From Sulfurirhabdus sp043759595 (GTDB lineage: Bacteria > Pseudomonadota > Gammaproteobacteria > Burkholderiales > SMCO01), in the NCBI GenBank assembly GCA_043759595.1, contig JAYVLG010000071.1, positions 1 to 47,323 on the forward strand: a DNA stretch of 47,323 bases. Direction: 5' to 3'. Shown here one piece after another: positions 41,170 through 47,323 of this stretch (position 1 is the first letter of the stretch; the number at the start of each line of letters is the position of its first letter). Below the pieces are notes generated by a model. That model was not told the DNA's origin, did not search any database, and saw only the letters and a list, made by a program, of their open reading frames with translations. The translations under genes were made by a program, and so were the position numbers.

Positions 41170-41955
41170 ATGTCTTCCCACATTCCTCGCAAACGTTTCG
41201 GACAAAACTTCCTGGTTGACTCACGAGTCATACGGGACATTATTTTTGCCATCGGGCCGAAAGAAAATGATGTGATGGTTGAAATCGGCCCCGGCCTGGG
41301 CGCATTGACCCGCCCGTTGCTGGAAAAACTTCAACATCTGCATGTGGTGGAAATTGACCGTGACATTGTGAAACGTCTGCATGACGAGTTTACACCGGAC
41401 CGCCTGACTATTCATGAAATGGATGCATTACGCTTCGATTTTTCCAGCATTGGCGAACGCTTTCGGGTTGTTGGCAATCTGCCCTACAACATATCCACAC
41501 CCTTATTGTTCCATCTCAGCCAATTCAACGCGAACCTGATCGACTTGCACTTCATGCTCCAGAAAGAAGTGGTTGAACGTATGGTGGCGGTACCTGGCAG
41601 CAAAGACTACGGCAGACTCTCTGTCATGCTGCAATATTGCTTTGCAATGGAATACCTGTTTACCGTCCCTCCGGATGCTTTCCGGCCAGCGCCAAAAGTT
41701 GAATCGGCAATCGTCCGTTTAATTCCTTTTCCTGCTCCAGAACATCCGGTGCAAGACGAATCCCTGTTTGCCAAAATAGTCGCTGCCGGCTTTGGACAGC
41801 GAAGAAAAACGCTGCGCAACACCCTGCATGAATTCCTGTCACCAGACGACTTTACACAACTCGCAATCGACCCCCAGCTACGCGCAGAAAACTTATCCGT
41901 AGAAGCCTTCGCGCGTATCGCCAATTATTGTTCAAACAGACAGCAAGCAAAATAA
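41170..41955 (+). CDS. rsmA: 16S rRNA dimethyladenosine transferase
   Basis: RsmA (KsgA) dimethylates two adjacent adenines in helix 45 of 16S rRNA during 30S maturation. The 261-aa protein shows RKRFGQNFLVDSRVIRDI, SAM motif I VEIGPGLGALTRPLL, acidic residue in VVEIDRDIVKRL, and the catalytic NLPY motif in VGNLPYNISTPLLFHL. The C-terminal helical domain includes FRPAPKVESAIVRL and GFGQRRKTLRN. It follows pdxA in the classical surA-pdxA-rsmA order. Confidence 0.97.
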   Translation: MSSHIPRKRFGQNFLVDSRVIRDIIFAIGPKENDVMVEIGPGLGALTRPLLEKLQHLHVVEIDRDIVKRLHDEFTPDRLTIHEMDALRFDFSSIGERFRVVGNLPYNISTPLLFHLSQFNANLIDLHFMLQKEVVERMVAVPGSKDYGRLSVMLQYCFAMEYLFTVPPDAFRPAPKVESAIVRLIPFPAPEHPVQDESLFAKIVAAGFGQRRKTLRNTLHEFLSPDDFTQLAIDPQLRAENLSVEAFARIANYCSNRQQAK

Positions 41956-42078
41956 TAAAGAACCAGTTGACAGCACTTGCCAGACTTTCTTGATATAGCA
42001 GACAGACCAGGCTTGTAATAATGTCTGTTTCATAGAAGAATAGACGATTAACAAAATAAAACAACGGAATCCGTAACA

Positions 42079-42549
42079 ATGTCCTTGATTGAAACCGCCG
42101 CCTCCAGCCTCCAGGCTCTCGAACTGGAAGCCACCAAAGTAGAAGGTTTTCCGGTACTGAACCTTACTGTAAAAATCCCCAATGGCAAACTGGATATATT
42201 TATTCATGCCCATGAAGACACCCAGCGACTATTGACTTACGCGCGTCCTCAAGGCCTTGTGATTCGCCATCCCGACATCCCCAACATTGCCGATTTTATC
42301 AACAGGGCGAATTATGGTCTGCCCTTGGGTAATTTTGAACTGGACATGAACGATGGTGAAATTAACTTCAAAAACAGCATTGATGTTGCAGGTGGCGTTT
42401 TAACCAATCAAATGGTGGAAACTTTGGTAAAATTCTCAATTGAGTGTGTAAACCATTACCTGCCCGGCTTAAAAGCCGTGCTTGAAGGGCAGCCATCTAA
42501 ACAAGCCATTGAGGCAATAGACGGCCCAAGCAAGATTCGTATTGTATAA
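42079..42549 (+). CDS. YbjN-type protein (type III secretion chaperone-like fold)
   Basis: The 156-aa product appears to be a YbjN-domain protein, a fold like CesT-type secretion chaperones. Supporting segments are FPVLNLTVKIPNGKLDIFIH, RQLL-type helix in EDTQRLLTYARP, INRANYGLPLGNFELDMNDG and VNHYLPGLKAVLEG. No signal or membrane segment is present, and no secretion genes are nearby. YbjN influences motility and stress responses in E. coli, but the mechanism is unknown. It lies between rsmA and a c-di-GMP gene. The family assignment is moderately certain. Confidence 0.6.
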   Translation: MSLIETAASSLQALELEATKVEGFPVLNLTVKIPNGKLDIFIHAHEDTQRLLTYARPQGLVIRHPDIPNIADFINRANYGLPLGNFELDMNDGEINFKNSIDVAGGVLTNQMVETLVKFSIECVNHYLPGLKAVLEGQPSKQAIEAIDGPSKIRIV

Positions 42550-42600
42550 CCCTAAACAAATATAACGATAATAATCCCGCCAAGGGGGAGAAAAGACAAA

Positions 42601-45234
42601 ATGAATGAGGTCTGCACCCTCACAGGGGCAACCCCGGTTTCTGAAGCAGATGAACTGGAGTTACATAAACGGTACCTTAAGGCATTGGGTATCGTCGCCG
42701 GCCTATTGCTGGAAGAAACCAGCGAGCAGAATCTGACTGAAGTACTGCGTCTGCTCACCGAAACAACTTGTGTCAATCGTAGCGCACTTTTCCTGAACAA
42801 ACATGATGAAGGTATCGCAGTCAGCGCAAAACTCCACTGTACCTGGTCATCAGCGGAAGCCGTCAGCAGCCTGGCAGAGTTTAGCGAATTTCGAGAAATC
42901 CAATATATCGACTATCCGCTTCTTTCCGACACCTTGCACGTTGGCATGGTATTTTCAAAAAACCTTTCTGAACTCCCTCAGGAAGAGGCAGCGCTTTTTG
43001 CACGGCACCAAATCCACACAGTTCTGTGCATTCCGCTCCTGGTACAAGGTGAAACGGAAGGTTTTATCGGATTATTCTGCCATAAAACGCGCAGCTGGCA
43101 ACCAGTAGAAATAAACGTACTCTGCGCTGTTGCCAACAGCCTTGCCCTGGCCTTGGCTCGCAAACGTGCCGAAATCAACCTGGAAGTAACAACCGGCCGT
43201 CTTAAAGCATTGGTTGGCGCCACTGAAGACATGGTGATTGAATTCGATCATAAAAACCATATTCTCAACACCTGGATTGACAGCCGTACTTTCTCGCTGG
43301 CACTGGATGCCGACCTGGCCGGGAAAACATTGAGTCAAGCACTCCCCCCCGAAATGGCAAAAGCAATCCAGCGCGCCACACCCAGAGTCCTTTCCAGTAG
43401 CCAGCGTGAAACATTTGAATTCACGCTCAGGATTAATGACGAAGACCGTTTTTTCCTGGGGCGCCTGCAAATGCTGCCTTCCGAATCAGGGCAATCCCGC
43501 AACATTGTGGCATTGATTCGGGACATTACCGAACTGATGCAGGAAGAGGCCCAGCGTTTGTCCATGCTGGAAACACTCAATCTGCTGGAAGAAGCCATTC
43601 TGGATTTATCACTGGAGGGAAAACTGCTCAACTTCAGTGCTGCATGGAGCAAGTTACTCGACACACCAGCAGACGAAACAGGGCAATACATAGGTAAGCT
43701 TTTACTCGACTATGTGATTGAAGATGATCGCCCAACGCTGCAATCAGTCATTCAGGAACTGGTTTCAGGAAAAAAACACGCCAATATTGTCCGTTTCCGT
43801 CTGATTCACAATAAAGATGAGCCAGTATGGATCGAAGCAAACTTGCTAGCCCACCGCTCCCCTCAGGGAATAATTACTGCACTGCGCGGTGTACTGCGGG
43901 ACATCACCACCAGTTATTTACAGGAAAAACGTATCACGCAACTGGCGCTGCACGATGCGCTTACCCAACTCCCCAACCGAATCTTGCTGGAAGACCATCT
44001 GCATCAGGCCATTGCGCGGGCTCAGCGCAGCAATTCCAAAGTGGCCATGGGGTTTATAGATCTGGATCATTTCAAGCACATCAATGACACGCTGGGGCAC
44101 AAAGCAGGCGACACAGTACTGGTTACATTAAGTAAGCGCTTACAAGCCGTATTACGTGGTATAGACACGCTTTCTCGCTGGGGAGGAGACGAATTTGTTG
44201 TGTTGTTGCCAGATGCCAACAACGAAGGTGATATTCGGAGAATTGCGGAGCGCTTGCGTGAAGCAGCACGGGAAAGTATTGATCTGGATGGCGTGGAAAC
44301 AAAGCTCACGATCAGTATCGGGTTTGCCGTTTATCCGGATGATGCCAATAGCGCTGAAACGCTTATGAGCGTGGCGGACCACACTATGTTCCACGCAAAA
44401 AGCGTGGGACGAAATAATGTGCAATTTTTTCAGGATATCCATAACAAGTCACTGGATAAAGAAAATGTGTTATTGCAGACCCGCCTCAGCCGCGCAATTC
44501 ACGAAAAAACACTCCAGGTTTTCTATCAGCCGATATTCGATGCCGGTACGGGACAAGTCGTCTCTCTGGAAGCATTGGCCCGGTGGCATGACGAACAAAA
44601 TGGCTGGATCGGTCCGGATATCTTCATTCCAATGGCAGAGCACCTGGGCATCATTCATGAACTGGGCGAGCAAATTTTCGACCATACATTAGAGCGGCTT
44701 AAAGGGTGGCGCGAATCCAATCTGCCGGTACAGGCCTCTGTCAACATTTCGCGCGCGCAATTATTTGCACCCGCGTTTGTAGAAAAACTGAAGCAAAAAG
44801 TAGCCCAATATGGTTTAACCCCGCAGGATCTCGTACTTGAAATTACTGAAAGCGTGGCATTGCTTGATCTTTCTTACGAATCCAGGCGCCTGAACGAACT
44901 GCATGACGCTGGATTTACTATTGCCATTGATGATTTTGGAACCGGCTATTCTGCCTTGTCCCAATTACATTCGATGCCGGTAGACATCCTCAAAATCGAC
45001 ACTTCCTTTACATCCCGGCTCAATACAGAAGATGGTCGGCGTATTGTCCAGGCCATTGTGCAAATGGCGGATGCACTCAGCCTGAAAATGATTGTGGAAG
45101 GGGTGGAAAACGCTGAAACCGCGCATTACCTGCAAACACTAGGGGTAACGCATATGCAGGGCAACTATTTCAGCGAAGCGTTGCCAGCGGGTCTGTGCCA
45201 GATGGTACTGGAAGCCAGTCCCAGTTTATTTTAG
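42601..45234 (+). CDS. GAF-PAS-PAS diguanylate cyclase/phosphodiesterase (GGDEF-EAL)
   Basis: This 877-aa cytoplasmic protein is built from a GAF domain (about 25-190), two PAS domains (about 197-312 and 322-440), GGDEF (about 445-610) and EAL (about 620-875). The GGDEF motif is exact (528-532) and is preceded by RGID (519-522), an RxxD inhibitory site in the correct five-residue spacing. The EAL motif (657-659), EITES and DDFGTGYS (777-784) plus IVEGVEN are intact. Both synthesis and hydrolysis of c-di-GMP are therefore possible, with feedback control. No membrane segment is seen; the signals sensed are unknown. GGGGGAGAAAAG precedes the ATG at 42601. Confidence 0.94.
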   Translation: MNEVCTLTGATPVSEADELELHKRYLKALGIVAGLLLEETSEQNLTEVLRLLTETTCVNRSALFLNKHDEGIAVSAKLHCTWSSAEAVSSLAEFSEFREIQYIDYPLLSDTLHVGMVFSKNLSELPQEEAALFARHQIHTVLCIPLLVQGETEGFIGLFCHKTRSWQPVEINVLCAVANSLALALARKRAEINLEVTTGRLKALVGATEDMVIEFDHKNHILNTWIDSRTFSLALDADLAGKTLSQALPPEMAKAIQRATPRVLSSSQRETFEFTLRINDEDRFFLGRLQMLPSESGQSRNIVALIRDITELMQEEAQRLSMLETLNLLEEAILDLSLEGKLLNFSAAWSKLLDTPADETGQYIGKLLLDYVIEDDRPTLQSVIQELVSGKKHANIVRFRLIHNKDEPVWIEANLLAHRSPQGIITALRGVLRDITTSYLQEKRITQLALHDALTQLPNRILLEDHLHQAIARAQRSNSKVAMGFIDLDHFKHINDTLGHKAGDTVLVTLSKRLQAVLRGIDTLSRWGGDEFVVLLPDANNEGDIRRIAERLREAARESIDLDGVETKLTISIGFAVYPDDANSAETLMSVADHTMFHAKSVGRNNVQFFQDIHNKSLDKENVLLQTRLSRAIHEKTLQVFYQPIFDAGTGQVVSLEALARWHDEQNGWIGPDIFIPMAEHLGIIHELGEQIFDHTLERLKGWRESNLPVQASVNISRAQLFAPAFVEKLKQKVAQYGLTPQDLVLEITESVALLDLSYESRRLNELHDAGFTIAIDDFGTGYSALSQLHSMPVDILKIDTSFTSRLNTEDGRRIVQAIVQMADALSLKMIVEGVENAETAHYLQTLGVTHMQGNYFSEALPAGLCQMVLEASPSLF

Positions 45235-45266
45235 TCACTCGATCAATTCACAGTGATAGCTGCTCA

Positions 45267-45291
45267 TGCCCAGTAATTAAATAACTGGGCA
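45267..45291. terminator. Stem-loop after the GGDEF-EAL gene
   Basis: TGCCCAGT (45267-45274) and ACTGGGCA (45284-45291) pair over 8 bp with a 9-nt AT-rich loop. It lies between the plus-strand GGDEF-EAL stop and a minus-strand gloA fragment and may have served both genes. A long T-run is absent. Confidence 0.6.
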
Positions 45292-45303
45292 GTTCAGTCC
45301 ACG

Positions 45304-45345
45304 CTATTGCTTCTTCTGGATAAACTCTATTTTGTAGCCATCGAC
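45304..45345 (-). pseudogene. 3' end of a lactoylglutathione lyase (gloA) gene
   Basis: On the minus strand the last codons before a TAG read VDGYKIEFIQKKQ, which matches the conserved C-terminus of glyoxalase I (DPDGYKIE-IQ). Upstream codons no longer match, so only about a dozen codons survive. It marks a junction where native sequence was replaced by the AT-rich reverse transcriptase region. Confidence is limited by the shortness of the match. The rest of 45235-45634 shows no gene. Confidence 0.5.
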
Positions 45346-45412
45346 ACCTGCAAGTATCACTTAATGGACATTCAGTATTTAACAAAAAATCAATAAGTTA
45401 CAAAGAAATACA

Positions 45413-45468
45413 CTGTCCATCATTTCATTCAAATTGATGAACAATTCAGTATAATCTGTCCATCATTT
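45413..45468. repeat. Direct repeat pair downstream of the reverse transcriptase gene
   Basis: CTGTCCATCATTT occurs twice, at 45413-45425 and 45456-45468, 43 bases apart. An ATTCAGTAT motif occurs at 45370 and 45446 as well. The repeats may be part of an insertion boundary or a binding region; nothing more can be said. Confidence 0.6.
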
Positions 45469-45634
45469 AATTTTGTTACTTAGACTTTGTAAGCAATTTC
45501 TACTGTTTTGGTTGCGATCCAATCGATACAGCATACCTGTTTTTCTAGAAAATCAGCACATTGGAAAACCCACATAACCCGCATGCAAGTTGCGCCACTT
45601 ACTGTCTGAGTGTACGTGATTGTTATTTGCTATG

Positions 45635-46408
45635 TTATGCATGTAAAAGCAAATCGACATGAAGATGATTTACCGACAACACATAATTTAGAATGCCGGC
45701 ACGTTGATGCTCGTTTGTTGAACTTAAATACGAGCTTACAAACTCTTGAAGCTTACTAGGAATGATTTCCAATAAATTTTGAGATATACGGATATTAAAA
45801 GCTGTAACGCTAACATCGGGTCCTTCTTGCTTTTTGGCATTCAACGGAAGCCCGGATTTCTCTGAAGCCACTTGAGTAAGCGCCAGCTGTATTTTTAGTT
45901 CTTCAGGATCGTTACCTGATATGAGAATATCATCCATATATACACTCACTGCAAAGTTTTTTTGCTTTGCGAGACGCGACAAATGGCGACCTAATGCGCT
46001 CTTACTCAGACAAACTGAGGCAATAATTGGTGATTGAACAAATCCAAAAGGCAGGATATATTTGACTACGGCTGACTCTGGTAAGCGTGCCGTTGATTCT
46101 ACAGCTATTTCTCTGGCTTTTTCGTAAGAAATATGTTCTTTGAGGCTACGAGTAACCCTACTTCTATTTATCTGACCGAAAAAATTTTGAATATCCAGAT
46201 GAATAAAATATTTATTTTTTAAGTGTTTTTGAAGAGCTCTTATATGGCCGCCTCTTCTTAAGTGGTAGTAGTGCTCTGGTGCGTGCCACCTATCTTCAAT
46301 TTGTTGTTTTACAAGTAGGCCTTTGTTAATCGTTTCTTCTGTGGGGACGAATAACCAAACACCTTCCCTTATCTGGAACTTAGAGTTCCATCTCTCACGG
46401 GAAAGCAT
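45635..46408 (-). CDS. Small stand-alone reverse transcriptase
   Basis: The 257-aa protein is an RNA-directed DNA polymerase by its palm motifs. The first catalytic Asp is in YFIHLDIQNFFGQINRSRV (Asp72). ILPFGFVQSPIIASVCLSKS (about 118-137) replaces the LPQG-SP motif of retrons and group II introns, and the catalytic pair is YMDD (157-160) in SVYMDDILISGND. After the palm only about 90 residues remain, so thumb and extra domains are minimal. No maturase, Cas1, protease or nuclease domain is fused. It is not an obvious retron, group II intron or DGR enzyme; a defence-associated or unknown-group RT is possible. The ATG at 46408 lies inside the end of a leader ORF, indicating coupled translation. 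The DNA is AT-richer than the rest of the window. Confidence 0.88.
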   Translation of the reverse strand: MLSRERWNSKFQIREGVWLFVPTEETINKGLLVKQQIEDRWHAPEHYYHLRRGGHIRALQKHLKNKYFIHLDIQNFFGQINRSRVTRSLKEHISYEKAREIAVESTARLPESAVVKYILPFGFVQSPIIASVCLSKSALGRHLSRLAKQKNFAVSVYMDDILISGNDPEELKIQLALTQVASEKSGLPLNAKKQEGPDVSVTAFNIRISQNLLEIIPSKLQEFVSSYLSSTNEHQRAGILNYVLSVNHLHVDLLLHA

Positions 46409-46538
46409 GACGGAAAAAATGTGATTGTCGGTAGTTAAATATCATGTTCAGAAGCGTCAGGATTCCCTGCGTTAACTTGACTATCAAAATAGCAAGTTTC
46501 ACGTGCTTCAGAACTAAGCGATAATTATCATCATGCAT
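46395..46538 (-). CDS. 47-residue hydrophobic leader ORF overlapping the reverse transcriptase start
   Basis: A 47-codon ORF begins at 46538, preceded by GAGGAGG with a 7-8 nt gap, the strongest ribosome-binding site in this region. The product starts MHDDNYRLVLKHV, has a hydrophobic stretch LAILIVKLTQGILTLLNMIF that could span a membrane, and ends with a basic-aromatic tail. Its stop lies 14 bases inside the reverse transcriptase gene, in another frame, so ribosomes finishing it could restart on the RT, whose own ATG lacks a ribosome-binding site. It may be a regulatory leader peptide or a small effector. Confidence 0.6.
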   Translation of the reverse strand: MHDDNYRLVLKHVKLAILIVKLTQGILTLLNMIFNYRQSHFFRHAFP

Positions 46539-46548
46539 ATAATTACCT

Positions 46549-46697
46549 CCTCATCAAAAATATCCGGCGTACCTAGCGCAAAGCGCATGATTATAAAACC
46601 AACAGCGAGGCGAGTATGAGTAATATAAGATACCCAAAGACGTCTCATGTATATCACCTAGTGACATTGATGAGGATAGGCGAGGAAGCCGCCTATC
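46549..46697 (-). ncRNA. Candidate structured RNA upstream of the reverse transcriptase
   Basis: On the minus strand an 8-bp hairpin, GATAGGCG with CGCCTATC (46697-46675, 7-nt loop), is followed at once by CCTCATCAA (46675-46667). Its perfect complement TTGATGAGG (46557-46549) lies 109 bases on and contains part of the Shine-Dalgarno of the leader ORF. Between them are smaller hairpins, TCAC-TAG-GTGA and GCGC-TTT-GCGC. A long-range inverted repeat enclosing a structured segment just 5' of an RT gene is reminiscent of the a1/a2 repeats of retron RNAs, but it could also simply control leader translation. Confidence 0.42.
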
Positions 46698-47230
46698 GCC
46701 GGACCACGTAACTTTAATCCTGAACTAACGCTCTTGCAACAATTTTTCTCCAAAATTTATATCCGCTTCTTTTCACCATAAGACGGGTTGGTTCAATTTA
46801 GAAGAAGATTTGTGTTTGCCTGCAGTGATAATCGCTCTTGTCACTCTGAATCGCCTCTATTTTAATAGGCATCTCTGAATCGTGCCTTATGCCATGCCCC
46901 ACAATTTAATTTTTAAATGTAGAACGAAATATTTATATCAAGCTGAAATCCGATTACTTGGCAAATTGGTTGGATCGTTGATTACTGGCTTTAATTGATA
47001 TTTTTTATCGAATGAAAAGCTACTAGCGCAAACCTGATTTTATTTTCCATCTGAAGAACTTCCTCTTCTATTTCCTCTACTAATCAAATAATCAAAAGTC
47101 ATGACTATACATACAAAATAGTAATTACTAATAATATCAGATAGTTACAGTTGAATTAAAATTTTCATTGTGGTATTATTGAATGAGCTTAATAACTGGC
47201 TTCTGAAATTCAGATTGGGTTCAGTATAAT
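46698..47230. other. AT-rich stretch without a recognised gene
   Basis: Nothing here supports a protein gene. CTCTGAATCG occurs twice (46844-46853 and 46873-46882) around a GCCT...AGGC hairpin-like sequence. A TATAAA at about 46760 on the minus strand could be part of the RT transcript promoter, but no convincing -35 box is at the right distance. Confidence 0.4.
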
Positions 47231-47323
47231 GGACCCCTTAGTCAAGACAATAAAGCATCGAGTTTAAGAGGGTAACCTTTCACATGCAGCGGAATGGCGC
47301 TGCCCCAGTTTTGTTTCTGTATT
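47231..47323 (-). mobile_element. Possible end of an insertion sequence with partial transposase C-terminus
   Basis: A minus-strand frame open from the right edge ends at 47242 and reads NWGSAIPLHVKGYPLKLDAL then LS and stop. The sequence beyond the stop reaches TGGACCCCTTAGTCAAGACA on the plus strand (47231-47250), which has the look of an insertion-sequence inverted repeat (TGGACCCC start). The coding end inside the terminal repeat is usual for IS3-like elements. Only 93 bases are visible, so the assignment is tentative. Confidence 0.35.

Noticed and set aside
42079..42549. Type III secretion chaperone proper
   Set aside because: The fold is similar but no secretion genes are nearby; a YbjN-type protein fits better.
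45635..46408. Diversity-generating retroelement, suggested by the YMDD motif
   Set aside because: No template/variable repeat pair, no accessory avd gene and no target protein gene are visible nearby.
45635..46697. Firm assignment as a retron
   Set aside because: The RT motifs differ from retron consensus and the RNA structure is only suggestive, so I report a candidate structured RNA and not a retron.

Overview
The window looks like chromosomal DNA of a Gram-negative betaproteobacterium, most likely of the Nitrosomonadales/Methylophilales kind. This rests on gene content and order: tyrS-M23 peptidase-anmK, rplM-rpsI next to argC and erpA, a coq7 gene, a beta-type trimeric porin, the rpe-gph-trpE-trpG-trpD-trpC order, pepP-ubiH-ubiI-like, amgK-murU divergent from lptD, and lptD-surA-pdxA-rsmA. 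The genus is not determined.

Layout. 1-237: promoter-like sequence reading out of the left edge, typical of a stable RNA operon. 238-8915: housekeeping genes (tyrosyl-tRNA synthetase, envelope peptidase, anhydro-MurNAc kinase, citrate synthase, ErpA, bactofilin, ArgC, S9, L13). 8916-9299: ribosomal promoter and a candidate small RNA on the minus strand. 9300-14129: YdcF-like, OsmC-like, DUF2322, Coq7, GlcF-like and porin genes. 14341-19914: the trp operon, heavily invaded by two families of palindromic or inverted repeats. 19919-25915: gph, rpe, divergent apaG, a methyltransferase, mltA, tonB and a dienelactone-hydrolase-like gene. 25970-28964: an accessory block bounded by repeats, with a GSU2403-type nucleotidyltransferase gene behind a four-half-site operator, an exported protein of unknown function, a 34-residue ORF and a dead RAYT transposase fragment beside REP-like palindromes. 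28976-36174: methyltransferase, DsbC, two ubiquinone hydroxylases, PepP, MurU and AmgK. 36231-45234: LptD, SurA, PdxA, RsmA, YbjN-like and a GAF-PAS-PAS-GGDEF-EAL protein. 45304-47323: an AT-rich accessory end with a gloA 3' scar, a small stand-alone reverse transcriptase with a structured 5' region and hydrophobic leader ORF, and a partial ORF next to a possible IS end.

How the genes work together. Several blocks serve the envelope: AnmK, AmgK and MurU recycle muropeptides together with MltA and the M23 peptidase, while LptD and SurA build the outer membrane. Coq7, UbiH and the UbiI-like protein supply ubiquinone. TrpEGDC makes tryptophan up to indole-glycerol phosphate.

The most interesting part is the trp operon. 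A GxxExxY gene (PD-(D/E)XK-like) forms a 430-bp unit with 26-bp terminal inverted repeats between trpD and trpC, and its start and stop codons fall at the unit boundaries. A DUF559 gene (also nuclease-like) sits between trpG and trpD and starts inside a second palindromic repeat. A near-identical copy of that second repeat lies in frame inside trpC, adding about 19 residues to the enzyme. Repeat ends also appear to supply Shine-Dalgarno sequences for trpE, trpG and trpC. The reverse transcriptase with its 9-bp long-range inverted repeat is the second candidate for an undescribed system.
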